Assembly: GCF_014397025.1 (NCBI RefSeq)
Contig: NZ_JACJUO010000002.1
Location: forward strand, 604,501-668,500
DNA from: Ochrobactrum sp. Marseille-Q0166
GTDB taxonomy: Bacteria; Pseudomonadota; Alphaproteobacteria; Rhizobiales; Rhizobiaceae
Direction: 5' to 3'
Length of the DNA stretch: 64,000 bases
Of this stretch, positions 1 through 7,822 are shown one piece after another. The translations under genes were made by a program, and so were the position numbers. Below the pieces are notes generated by a model. It was given only the letters and a program-made list of their open reading frames with translations, searched no databases and had not been told where the DNA came from. Each line of letters starts with the position of its first letter. The first letter of the stretch is position 1.

Positions 1-1242
1 GATACCAAAGAACGGGCAGCCCTTGTTGGCAATGAGGAGTGTGAAACCCTCATTATTGGTGCTGGTCTTGCCGGTCTCACAACCGCGTTGGAACTGGTGC
101 GGCAGAGACAGTCTGTTATCATTCTTGAAGCCAAGAGTGTCGGTTTTGGTGCCTCGGGGCGCAATGGTGGTTTTGTCAGTCCCGGTTTTGCAACCGGTCA
201 TGATAAGATCGCTGCCACAGTCGGCGAAAATGCTGCGAAAAAGCTCCACAGACTCTCGGTAGAGGGCATGGAATTTGTTGGCGAAACAATTCGCGACCTA
301 AATATCACGTCTGCAGATCCCAAGCATGGGCTGATCAGCGTACAGCGCTATGAAGATGCGCCCGCTTTGCAAGCCGAAGTGGTGGAGACAAAGAGAGACT
401 TCAATTACCACCTTGAGTATATGTCGAGGGACGAAGTTCACTCTGTGTTGAAGTCTGAACGTTATTATCAGGCTATTCGCGATCCCAAGGCGTTTCACAT
501 TCACCCACTCAATTATGCACGCGCGCTCGCGCAGGAAATTGAGCGTCTTGGCGGCAAGATTTATGAGAATTCCGCAGCGCAATTTATGCATGTTTCGGAT
601 GCGCAGAAAGTGGTTCGGACAAGCCGAGGTTCAGTTCAGGCCAAAAATCTGGTGATCACCACAGGTGGTTATACAGGTGGGTTGAATAAGAAACTTCAAC
701 GATCCTATTTGCCGATAGCGACCTATGTCATGGTTTCTGAAGTTGCTCCGGATATCATCAGCGAAGCTATCAAAACACAAGCGGCGATCGGTGATAGACG
801 CAGAGCTGGCGATTATTATAGGCTCATAGAAGGTGGTAGGCGCGTATTGTGGGGTGGGCGCATAACAACCCGCGCCGCCTCAACTGAGGGCCTGGTGCGC
901 GCGCTGCGCCATGAAATGACAAGTACTTATCCGCAACTGTCCGAACTCAAGACAGAACTCGCTTGGTCTGGCCTGATGGCATATGCACGCCACCTCATGC
1001 CCCAAATCGGAAAAATGCCGAGTGGAGTTTGGTACTGCACGGCATTTGGCGGTCATGGCCTGAACACCACAGCTATCGGTGGCAAGCTGGTTGCCGAAGG
1101 AATTCTTGGTACGACTGATCGTTACAAGCTTTTTGAGCCTTTTGGCTTGGTCTGGGTTGGCGGCTACGCCGGTCTCGCCGTTGCTCAACTTACCTATTGG
1201 AAACTGCAGGCACAGGACAAGTGGCGAGAACGCTCTGCCTGA
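1..1242 (+). CDS. FAD-dependent amine/amino-acid oxidoreductase (DAO family), 5' partial
   Basis: The reading frame is open from base 1, so the gene starts upstream of the window; 413 residues are visible. Near the start a dinucleotide-binding motif GAGLAGL sits in a beta-alpha-beta fold (bases about 55-75). It is followed by the GASGRNGG segment typical of DAO-family enzymes of the gamma-glutamylputrescine oxidase (PuuB) type. Near the C-terminus, GGHGLNTT matches the second FAD-contact region. The expected reaction is oxidative deamination of an amine or secondary amino acid with release of H2O2. An amino-acid ABC permease and an aminotransferase fusion follow on the same strand, so this is probably a nitrogen-compound catabolic operon. 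The substrate cannot be told from the sequence. Confidence 0.8.
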   Translation, partial: DTKERAALVGNEECETLIIGAGLAGLTTALELVRQRQSVIILEAKSVGFGASGRNGGFVSPGFATGHDKIAATVGENAAKKLHRLSVEGMEFVGETIRDLNITSADPKHGLISVQRYEDAPALQAEVVETKRDFNYHLEYMSRDEVHSVLKSERYYQAIRDPKAFHIHPLNYARALAQEIERLGGKIYENSAAQFMHVSDAQKVVRTSRGSVQAKNLVITTGGYTGGLNKKLQRSYLPIATYVMVSEVAPDIISEAIKTQAAIGDRRRAGDYYRLIEGGRRVLWGGRITTRAASTEGLVRALRHEMTSTYPQLSELKTELAWSGLMAYARHLMPQIGKMPSGVWYCTAFGGHGLNTTAIGGKLVAEGILGTTDRYKLFEPFGLVWVGGYAGLAVAQLTYWKLQAQDKWRERSA

Positions 1243-1339
1243 TCAGCGGTTTGTTTTTTAGAAAATTTATCCCCAGAACAAAAAGACATCCGCAAAGCCG
1301 ATCAGCAAAGGGTGCACACCGAATTGAAGGAGGCCGTTC

Positions 1340-2311
1340 ATGCTTGGACGATTCATTCTCAACTACCCCGATACAGCGCGCAGGCTTGGTGGTCTTGTGC
1401 TGTTCGCAATCACAATGGTGGCGCTCTATTCAATTGGCATTAGTGCACATTGGTTGGGTACAATAGCACCTCCACTTGCCGACTGGATTAAGGAAAACCC
1501 GGTTGTTGCAAGGGTTTTGTCAGCCTTTTCCATCTCTGTGACCCTGTTTCTGAACTGGAAGCTGCTGAAGCGACTATCGAGAAATCAGCAGGTTGTCGCA
1601 GTATGGACCGAACTCTTCATCCTGCTGATGCTCTTCTTTTACTCGTTTGATCTGTCGTTCTCGTTTATCGCACGTAAGATCGGTTTCCTGATCACACAGG
1701 GAACCGTAACGACACTCTATATTTCCGCGATTTCCATTGTGATAGCGACCATCATTGCGCTTAATGGCGCGATAGCAAAGCTGTCGCAGAACGGTGTCAT
1801 TTACGGGCTTTCGACGTTCTACACGTCGCTTTTTCGCGGTCTGCCTCTCCTGATGCAGATCTATATTATCTATCTTGGCTTGCCACAGATTGGTTATGTG
1901 ATCGGTGCGATCCCTGCGGGCATCCTCGCGCTTTCGCTCTGCTATGGTGCCTATATGACTGAAATTTTCCGTGCAGGTATTGAGAGCATTCCGCGTGGAC
2001 AGAAGGAAGGCGCTACGGCACTTGGTCTCGGTTCGGCACAGACGATGTGGCTTGTCATTCTGCCGCAAGCCATGCGGATCATCATTCCGCCAACAGGAAA
2101 CCAGTTCATTGCGATGTTGAAGGACTCTTCGCTTGTTTCGGTAATTGGCGTTTGGGAGCTGATGTACGTTGCAAGAACTCAAGGTCAGACCGAGTTCCGG
2201 CATATCGAAATGCTGATCACTGCCTCGATGATCTACTGGATGCTCTCCATCTCGTTCGAGTTTATTCAGTCCCGCATTGAGCGCTATTACGCCCGATATA
2301 ATAAGCGATAA
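1340..2311 (+). CDS. Polar amino-acid ABC transporter permease (HisM/GlnP type)
   Basis: This 323-residue membrane protein starts at an ATG preceded by a strong AAGGAGG ribosome binding site. It has several hydrophobic segments. The conserved cytoplasmic loop (EAA loop) GATALGLGSAQTMW..LPQAMR..IPPTGNQ lies around residues 225-255 and is typical of the His/Glu/Gln/opine permease family. Residues 1-90 carry extra hydrophobic segments before the canonical core. The partner permease, ATPase and binding protein are not in the window and presumably lie upstream. It lies about 100 bases after the FAD oxidoreductase and before the kinase/aminotransferase fusion, so it probably imports the substrate degraded by them. 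Confidence 0.82.
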   Translation: MLGRFILNYPDTARRLGGLVLFAITMVALYSIGISAHWLGTIAPPLADWIKENPVVARVLSAFSISVTLFLNWKLLKRLSRNQQVVAVWTELFILLMLFFYSFDLSFSFIARKIGFLITQGTVTTLYISAISIVIATIIALNGAIAKLSQNGVIYGLSTFYTSLFRGLPLLMQIYIIYLGLPQIGYVIGAIPAGILALSLCYGAYMTEIFRAGIESIPRGQKEGATALGLGSAQTMWLVILPQAMRIIIPPTGNQFIAMLKDSSLVSVIGVWELMYVARTQGQTEFRHIEMLITASMIYWMLSISFEFIQSRIERYYARYNKR

Positions 2312-2393
2312 GTCGTGGCCAAACGTCGATGTGGCTTCTTTAAGGCGCGTCGTATCTCTCGCTCTGTCGAACCATTTTCTATTGGAAAGCCCT

Positions 2394-5324
2394 ATGTCTG
2401 AAAAGCCCCTTTTTTCGAAAGCTGGATTGCCTCGCCCGAGCCTTACAATGGAGGACGCTGCGGATATTCTTGGTTCAGTTTACGGGCTGAAGGGTGAGTT
2501 GCGTGAGCTTGGTAGCCAGCAGGACCGGAACTTTAAGGTTGGGATTGCGGGTGAAAGCTATGTCCTCAAAATCAGCCGCAGCGAATATCCGCGCGCTGAA
2601 CTCGAGGCGCAGAATGCGATTTTGCAGCATCTCGCTTCAAAACTGGACGATAGCTCCGATAGTTCATTTATTATTCCCAAGGTCATTCCTTGTGGAAATG
2701 GCGAATTCATCGGTGCTACCATCGTTGGAGCGGAAAATTATCATGTTCGTCTGCTAAGCTTTATCGAAGGTGAAACGCTGACAGCGTGCAAATATTTGAA
2801 CGGTAATGCCATTCAAGCGCTTGGTACCCTCGCCGGGAATGTCGTGTACGCTTTGGCAGATTTTTCGCATCCAGGCGCTGTGAAGAAATCACCGTGGGAT
2901 CTGGCTTATGCTGAAGAGGCGATACCTTTCTTGCTGCAGGATAGTGATCCCAGCTCAGTTGCCGCCCCCATCTTTGCAGTGATGGAGCAAGTACGAAAGC
3001 GGCTTGATCCTGTAAAGGCCGGTTTACGTGTTCAAGTTATCCACCATGACATCACGGATGATAATGTTGTTGGCCGTAAAGAGATCTCGGGATCTGTTTT
3101 GCCATATGCGGTAATTGATTTTGGGGATATGACCAAAAGCTGGCTGATTGCCGAGCTGGCGACAACATGCGCATCGCTGCTGCATCATGGAGACAGAGAC
3201 CCGTTCTCAATTCTCCCAGCTGTGAAGGGGTTCCATGCCGTTTGTCCGTTGGATAAACAAGAGCTTGTCGCCCTTTGGCCACTGATTGTCGCGCGCGCCT
3301 GCGTGTTGCTTGCAGCATCGCATCAACAACTTAGACTTGATCCGAATAATGATTATGCAGCGGCCAATGCCGCACATGAACGGATCATCTTCGAGACAGC
3401 GAGTTCCGTGTCATTCGAATTGATGGAAAAGGCAATATTCCTCTCGTTGGATATTGATGTAGAGGCCAAGCGCCATGCCAAAAAGAAAACTATCATTCCG
3501 AGTGTCGATTTAACATCTGCAGCGCTGGTCGATCTTTCGATTGATAATTCCGCTTTCGTGGCTGGGAACTGGAATTCAAGCAATATAGAACAGCAAACTT
3601 TGTTCGATGCTGCACGTAAAACTGGATGTAGCCTGACGAGATATGGTGAGTATCGATTAACACGCACCCGGGTTAACAGCCGCACTGAACCAGAAAGCTT
3701 CGCACTGCATATTGCAGTTTGTGTCCCCGCAGGAACAGAAATAGTTGCGCCTTTCGATGGGAGTGCAGATTTTGCTGATGGGTCTCTCATTTTGCGAAAT
3801 GGTGAGAGCAATCTGCATTTGAATTGCTTGGACATACGTGATGGATTAGCGCACTCGGTATCTTCGGGTGATGTGCTCGGTGTGGCTCGCAATGATCAGG
3901 ACGGCTTGGGCATCATTTACGTTCAACAGTCCGAAATTGTGTCTGATGCGCTGCCGCAATTTGCCAAACCATCACAGGCTGCTGCATGGTCTGCAATTTG
4001 CCCATCTGCCGCAGGATTTCTCGGCTTATCTATCGACACATCTTCAAAGGAACCCGTGTTACTGCTTGAGAAGCGCAACAAAAGTCTTGCCGGTACGCAG
4101 AAGCATTATTACGAAAACCCTCCGCAAATTGAGCGTGGCTGGAAAGAGCATTTGTTCGATACTGAGGGACGCGCATATCTCGATATGGTCAATAACGTGA
4201 CCACTATCGGTCATGGCCACCCGCGCCTTGCAGAAAATGTTCATAGGCAGTGGTTGAAACTCAATACCAATTCGCGCTTTCACTATTCGGAAGTGGCTGA
4301 TTTTTCGGAAAGACTTGCGGATTTGGCGCCCGATGGGCTCGATACTGTTTTTCTGGTCAATAGCGGCTCAGAGGCAAATGATCTGGCATTGAGACTTGCC
4401 TGGGCATGGTCAGGTCGTCGCAATATCGTTTCGTTACTTGAAGCATATCATGGCTGGACGGTGGGGAGCGATGCAGTTTCAACCTCAACTGCCGATAATC
4501 CCAATGCTCTTGGAACGCGGCCGTTATGGGTGCATGCGGTGGTCTCTCCCAATACCTATCGCGGGAACATGACTGCCAGACAATATATCGGGACTGTGCT
4601 CGATAAACTTTCTGCGCTCGATGTATCAGGCGAGGGGCTTGCGGGCTTCATCTGTGAACCGATTTATGGGAATGCAGGCGGAATTCCACTGCCCACGGGC
4701 TATCTGAAGAGGGTCTATCAAGAAATCAGATCACGAGGCGGGCTTTGTATCGCTGATGAAGTGCAAGTTGGTTACGGCCGTACAGGCCACCATTTCTGGG
4801 GCTTTGAGCAACAACAGGTTGTGCCGGACGTCATCACTATTGCAAAAGGCATGGGCAATGGACATCCACTTGGCGCAGTGATTACGCGCAAGGAAATTGC
4901 TGATGCGCTGGAGAAGGAAGGCTATTTCTTTTCCTCTGCCGGAGGCAGTCCAGTCTCGTCAGTCGTTGGAAATACTGTCCTCGACATTATGCAAGACGAA
5001 CAACTTCAAGCCAATGCACGTAGGGTAGGCGATCATCTCAAGGGGCGTCTGGAAGGTCTCAAACAGCAATATCACTTGATAGGTGCTGTTCATGGTATGG
5101 GACTTTATATGGGGTTGGAGTTCGTCAGGGATCATGTTTCGTTGGAGCCTGCTACCGAAGAAACAATGGCTTTATGTGACCGACTGCTTGAACTTGGCAT
5201 CATCATGCAGCCGACGGGTGACCACCTGAATATTTTCAAGATCAAACCCCCTCTCTGCCTCACGCAAGAAAGCGCTGATTACTTCGTGGATACGCTGGAA
5301 TCGGTACTGCAAGAGGGATGGTAA
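2394..5324 (+). CDS. Triple-domain fusion: APH-type kinase, M23-like domain, class III aminotransferase
   Basis: A 976-residue protein. ATG 2394 is chosen because a GGAAAG site precedes it; the in-frame upstream start at 2277 would overlap the permease gene. Domains: (1) residues about 10-330, an aminoglycoside phosphotransferase/hydroxylysine kinase fold, with the catalytic Brenner motif HHDITDDN (H217, D219, N224) and the DFG-like Mg site at D242. (2) About 420-530, a beta-rich segment resembling peptidase M23/LytM, but the HLGxD zinc motif reads HIAVC, so it is probably not a peptidase. (3) About 560-976, a class III PLP aminotransferase with DEVQVGYGRTG and the PLP lysine in IAKGMGNG (K818). 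Phospholyases of this family (ethanolamine-phosphate, phosphohydroxylysine) act on a phosphorylated amino alcohol. Kinase and lyase in one chain therefore suggest phosphorylation then elimination. The substrate is unknown. Confidence 0.85.
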   Translation: MSEKPLFSKAGLPRPSLTMEDAADILGSVYGLKGELRELGSQQDRNFKVGIAGESYVLKISRSEYPRAELEAQNAILQHLASKLDDSSDSSFIIPKVIPCGNGEFIGATIVGAENYHVRLLSFIEGETLTACKYLNGNAIQALGTLAGNVVYALADFSHPGAVKKSPWDLAYAEEAIPFLLQDSDPSSVAAPIFAVMEQVRKRLDPVKAGLRVQVIHHDITDDNVVGRKEISGSVLPYAVIDFGDMTKSWLIAELATTCASLLHHGDRDPFSILPAVKGFHAVCPLDKQELVALWPLIVARACVLLAASHQQLRLDPNNDYAAANAAHERIIFETASSVSFELMEKAIFLSLDIDVEAKRHAKKKTIIPSVDLTSAALVDLSIDNSAFVAGNWNSSNIEQQTLFDAARKTGCSLTRYGEYRLTRTRVNSRTEPESFALHIAVCVPAGTEIVAPFDGSADFADGSLILRNGESNLHLNCLDIRDGLAHSVSSGDVLGVARNDQDGLGIIYVQQSEIVSDALPQFAKPSQAAAWSAICPSAAGFLGLSIDTSSKEPVLLLEKRNKSLAGTQKHYYENPPQIERGWKEHLFDTEGRAYLDMVNNVTTIGHGHPRLAENVHRQWLKLNTNSRFHYSEVADFSERLADLAPDGLDTVFLVNSGSEANDLALRLAWAWSGRRNIVSLLEAYHGWTVGSDAVSTSTADNPNALGTRPLWVHAVVSPNTYRGNMTARQYIGTVLDKLSALDVSGEGLAGFICEPIYGNAGGIPLPTGYLKRVYQEIRSRGGLCIADEVQVGYGRTGHHFWGFEQQQVVPDVITIAKGMGNGHPLGAVITRKEIADALEKEGYFFSSAGGSPVSSVVGNTVLDIMQDEQLQANARRVGDHLKGRLEGLKQQYHLIGAVHGMGLYMGLEFVRDHVSLEPATEETMALCDRLLELGIIMQPTGDHLNIFKIKPPLCLTQESADYFVDTLESVLQEGW

Positions 5325-5392
5325 TAAGAAGAATACAGGTGCCGCCAATGGGCCTTCAATGCTGTTGAAGGCGCTGTGGTGGCCCGATGGTA

Positions 5393-5425
5393 AGCATATG
5401 GCAAAAAACTATTTTGCCATATGCT
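5393..5425. terminator. Bidirectional hairpin between convergent genes (recurrent family, copy 1)
   Basis: A perfect 14-bp stem pairs 5393-5406 with 5412-5425 around a 5-base loop. It has a run of A at the inner left end and T at the inner right end. It lies between a plus-strand gene ending at 5324 and a minus-strand gene ending at 5491, as expected for a two-way terminator. A second, GC-richer nested inverted repeat lies just before it (about 5341-5384, with inner arms GCCTTCAA/TTGAAGGC). The stem sequence is nearly the same as that of the hairpin at 25354-25392. Confidence 0.7.
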
Positions 5426-5490
5426 GATATCGGAATTGATGTCAGCATCTGCGATTAAAAGTGCTCTGGCCAGCACTGATTTTGAACTTC

Positions 5491-6465
5491 CTACGAAATA
5501 TTCTTCAGTGCTTCTGCTGCGTCACCGTCGATTATAAGCCCATTGACGACGCCACTTTTAAGCAGTGCTTTAGCTGCCACTGCCTTTTCTTGACCTGCAA
5601 TGAGTAGGACGACTTGAATTTTCTGCAGCTCTGAAAAACCGAGGGCAATTGTACGTCGGTTCATTTCGTGATCAATTTGATGACCGTCCTTATCGAAGAA
5701 GATGCCGTTTGTATCACCAATTGCGCCTGCAGCTCGAAGGCTTTCAAGTTCTGCTTTGCTCAACATGTTTTGGCGACGCAGCAGTGAATCCTCGGTCAAC
5801 TCGCCGGCGCTGATAAAACACACTGAAGCCGTCCGGGCTATTTCCATTGCCTGGGCAACAGAGCGCTGAGAAATCAATACTTTTCGGTCCTCAGCAGAAT
5901 CGGCGATAAATGGTACGGGTAGAAAAAAGCCCTGGCCACCGGTGCGTCGTGCGAGCATATGCACAACTTCGAACGGGTTATAAGCAGAGTTTGCTGTCAA
6001 AGATCCCATAACTGAGATGAAACGCGCTTGCGGCGAACGCACACCCGCAAGTTGTAATGTCATCTGCTCAATAGTTCGACCCCAACCGGTTCCGATGATC
6101 GCTTCCTGATGATCCGCGAGAAAGTCCTTTAGGTAAGTTGCAGCAGCAACGCCAACGGCTCGAAAGGAAACCTGTTTGCGGATTTCGGATGCGGTATCAT
6201 CATTGGTATCGAAGCCAAATGGCGGTGTCGAAATACAAAAATCGAGTTCATACCGCCGCATAAGCTCATTTTCCAGAGGCAGTGTTCCGGCGTTCTGATG
6301 GTCTATCGATATGCTGACAAGGCCGCTTTCTCTGGCCTCTCCGAGGATTTTATTGACGCGCGCACGCGTTAATCCCAGTCTTAAAGCAGTCACCTCTTGG
6401 TTGAAACCTCCGACGTAATAGAGCCATGCCACGCGTACCATTAGGCTGTCTTCGGATTCACTCAT
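5491..6465 (-). CDS. SorC/DeoR-type sugar-binding transcriptional regulator
   Basis: A 324-residue protein with an N-terminal winged helix-turn-helix (about residues 10-50, including EVTALRLGLTRARVNKIL) and a long C-terminal sugar-phosphate-binding domain of the SorC type (GTGWGRTIEQM around residue 125). Proteins of this family bind a phosphorylated sugar or polyol and control the adjacent catabolic operon. The gene is divergent from the binding-protein gene at 6782, with two ATTACA-type inverted repeats between them. A GTGAGGGA site precedes the ATG. It is the likely local regulator of the transporter-AcoABC-kinase operon. Activator or repressor mode cannot be told. Confidence 0.85.
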   Translation of the reverse strand: MSESEDSLMVRVAWLYYVGGFNQEVTALRLGLTRARVNKILGEARESGLVSISIDHQNAGTLPLENELMRRYELDFCISTPPFGFDTNDDTASEIRKQVSFRAVGVAAATYLKDFLADHQEAIIGTGWGRTIEQMTLQLAGVRSPQARFISVMGSLTANSAYNPFEVVHMLARRTGGQGFFLPVPFIADSAEDRKVLISQRSVAQAMEIARTASVCFISAGELTEDSLLRRQNMLSKAELESLRAAGAIGDTNGIFFDKDGHQIDHEMNRRTIALGFSELQKIQVVLLIAGQEKAVAAKALLKSGVVNGLIIDGDAAEALKNIS

Positions 6466-6494
6466 GCGTCCCTCACTTCAATCATCGATCAAAA

Positions 6495-6543
6495 ATTACA
6501 AATGTAATTCTATTTGACATTTGTAATTTGCCGACGCTTAATA
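6495..6543. promoter_or_regulatory. Tandem operators and promoter for the sugar operon
   Basis: The first site, 6495-6508, is a perfect inverted repeat ATTACA-AA-TGTAAT. The second, 6514-6527, is an imperfect copy, TTGACA-TT-TGTAAT. The centres are 19 bases apart, about two helical turns. The second site coincides with a TTGACA -35 box. TTAATA at 6538-6543 is a possible -10 box for plus-strand transcription of the operon. The sites lie between the SorC regulator gene and the binding-protein gene. The rest of the 316-base gap, 6544-6781, would be a long 5' leader in which I see no clear gene. Confidence 0.6.
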
Positions 6544-6781
6544 CCAAACATTCCGGCGGACAAGAGCGCGAAAGAGCGAGCGGGTCAATTGGAATGCGGA
6601 GCTGGAGCTTTAGCGGAATGAAAACATCTTTCTCTGGAGGAGCAGAGACAGATGGCCGTATCGCAGCAGTTCAGCAGGAAAAGCACGTAAAAGCGGGTCA
6701 CGGCTTTTGTCCGGGCATGCGTCAAGGTCAACAATTTGAAGCTGCGTAGTGGATACAACCACGCCGCTTCGGGGAGGAATA

Positions 6782-7735
6782 ATGGGATCAGGATTTATCA
6801 AGAAAACCGTTGCTGTTGCAGCCATGGCCGTGCTGATGGGCACCGCTAGCGCATCGGCGACAAATGTGGCCTGGGTGCATTCTAATGCTGCCGCGCAGTC
6901 TGAGCAACGCGCCAAGGCGGGTTTTGATGCCTGGCTGAAGGATACCAATAAAGATTGGAAGATCAGTGTGCTGGATAGCGGTGGTTCGGGCGAGCGTACC
7001 GCTTCCAACATTCAGGATGCAGCATCGCGCGGCGTTGATGCAATAATCGTGAGCATGTCCGATTTGCGCGCATCGCGTGCTGCTATCGATTCAGCTGTTG
7101 CCGCAAAAATTCCCGTCTTCGCGATCGACAGTGGACAGGTTGATGGTGTTCTCGTCGATGTCACCACCAATAATTGGGCGATGTCAGCGAGTGTGTCGCC
7201 TTATCTGCTCAATGAAATGGGTGGTAAGGGCAATCTCATCTTCTTGCGTATGGCAGAACATCACGGCACACGTAAGCGTGGTGATATCATGGCTACGGTG
7301 TTGAAAGAGTATCCGGAAGTGAAAGTCCTTGCGGAGCACAACATCGATTATACCGCTTTCTTTGAAGACACGACCAGTTCCATGCAGGACTATGCTTCGC
7401 GGTTTGGTGAAGAAATCAACGCGGTCTGGGCCCCATGGGATGAACCAGCGCAGGCGGCAATCAACTCTCTGAATGCGGCTGGTCTGAAGAATGTCAAGGT
7501 CATCGGTATCGATGGTCATCCGCAGGCAATTGAGGAAGTCTGCAAGCCGGATAGCCTTATGATTGCAACAGTTTCCCAGCCTTTTGAAAAGATGGGCGCG
7601 CAGACCGGTGAATGGATAGAAAGTATCGTCGTGAAAAAGGAAGATGCGGCAACGGTTATTCCGTCCAAGACCGTCTATCTAGATGCTCCGCTTGTTACAA
7701 AGCAGAACTGCAAGGACTTCCTCCCGAAGAAGTAG
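6782..7735 (+). CDS. Periplasmic sugar-binding protein of an Rbs-type ABC importer
   Basis: A 317-residue secreted protein. ATG 6782 is chosen because GGGAGG lies just before it and because the upstream ATG at 6749 would put a non-signal tail ahead of the signal peptide. Residues 1-26 form a signal peptide (KK, a hydrophobic core, then a cut near ASA-SA). The mature part is a type 1 periplasmic-binding fold like RbsB, with the repeating VDAIIVS and VKVIGIDG strands. It captures a sugar or polyol and delivers it to the ATPase at 7823 and permease at 9334. It is separated from them by an intrinsic terminator, so it is probably made in excess. The ligand is unknown. Confidence 0.88.
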   Translation: MGSGFIKKTVAVAAMAVLMGTASASATNVAWVHSNAAAQSEQRAKAGFDAWLKDTNKDWKISVLDSGGSGERTASNIQDAASRGVDAIIVSMSDLRASRAAIDSAVAAKIPVFAIDSGQVDGVLVDVTTNNWAMSASVSPYLLNEMGGKGNLIFLRMAEHHGTRKRGDIMATVLKEYPEVKVLAEHNIDYTAFFEDTTSSMQDYASRFGEEINAVWAPWDEPAQAAINSLNAAGLKNVKVIGIDGHPQAIEEVCKPDSLMIATVSQPFEKMGAQTGEWIESIVVKKEDAATVIPSKTVYLDAPLVTKQNCKDFLPKK

Positions 7736-7754
7736 CTCCCTGAAGCCTGCAACT

Positions 7755-7792
7755 GGCCGGAACGAGACCGTTCTGTGTTCCGGCCTTTTTTA
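7755..7792 (+). terminator. Intra-operon intrinsic terminator after the binding-protein gene
   Basis: A 9-bp GC-rich stem (7755-7763 with 7777-7785) is followed by seven T residues. It lies between the binding-protein gene and the ATPase gene of the same operon. Partial termination here would yield more binding protein than membrane components. Confidence 0.85.
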
Positions 7793-7822
7793 ACCTGATA
7801 TTTAATTAGCGGGAGTTCTTCG

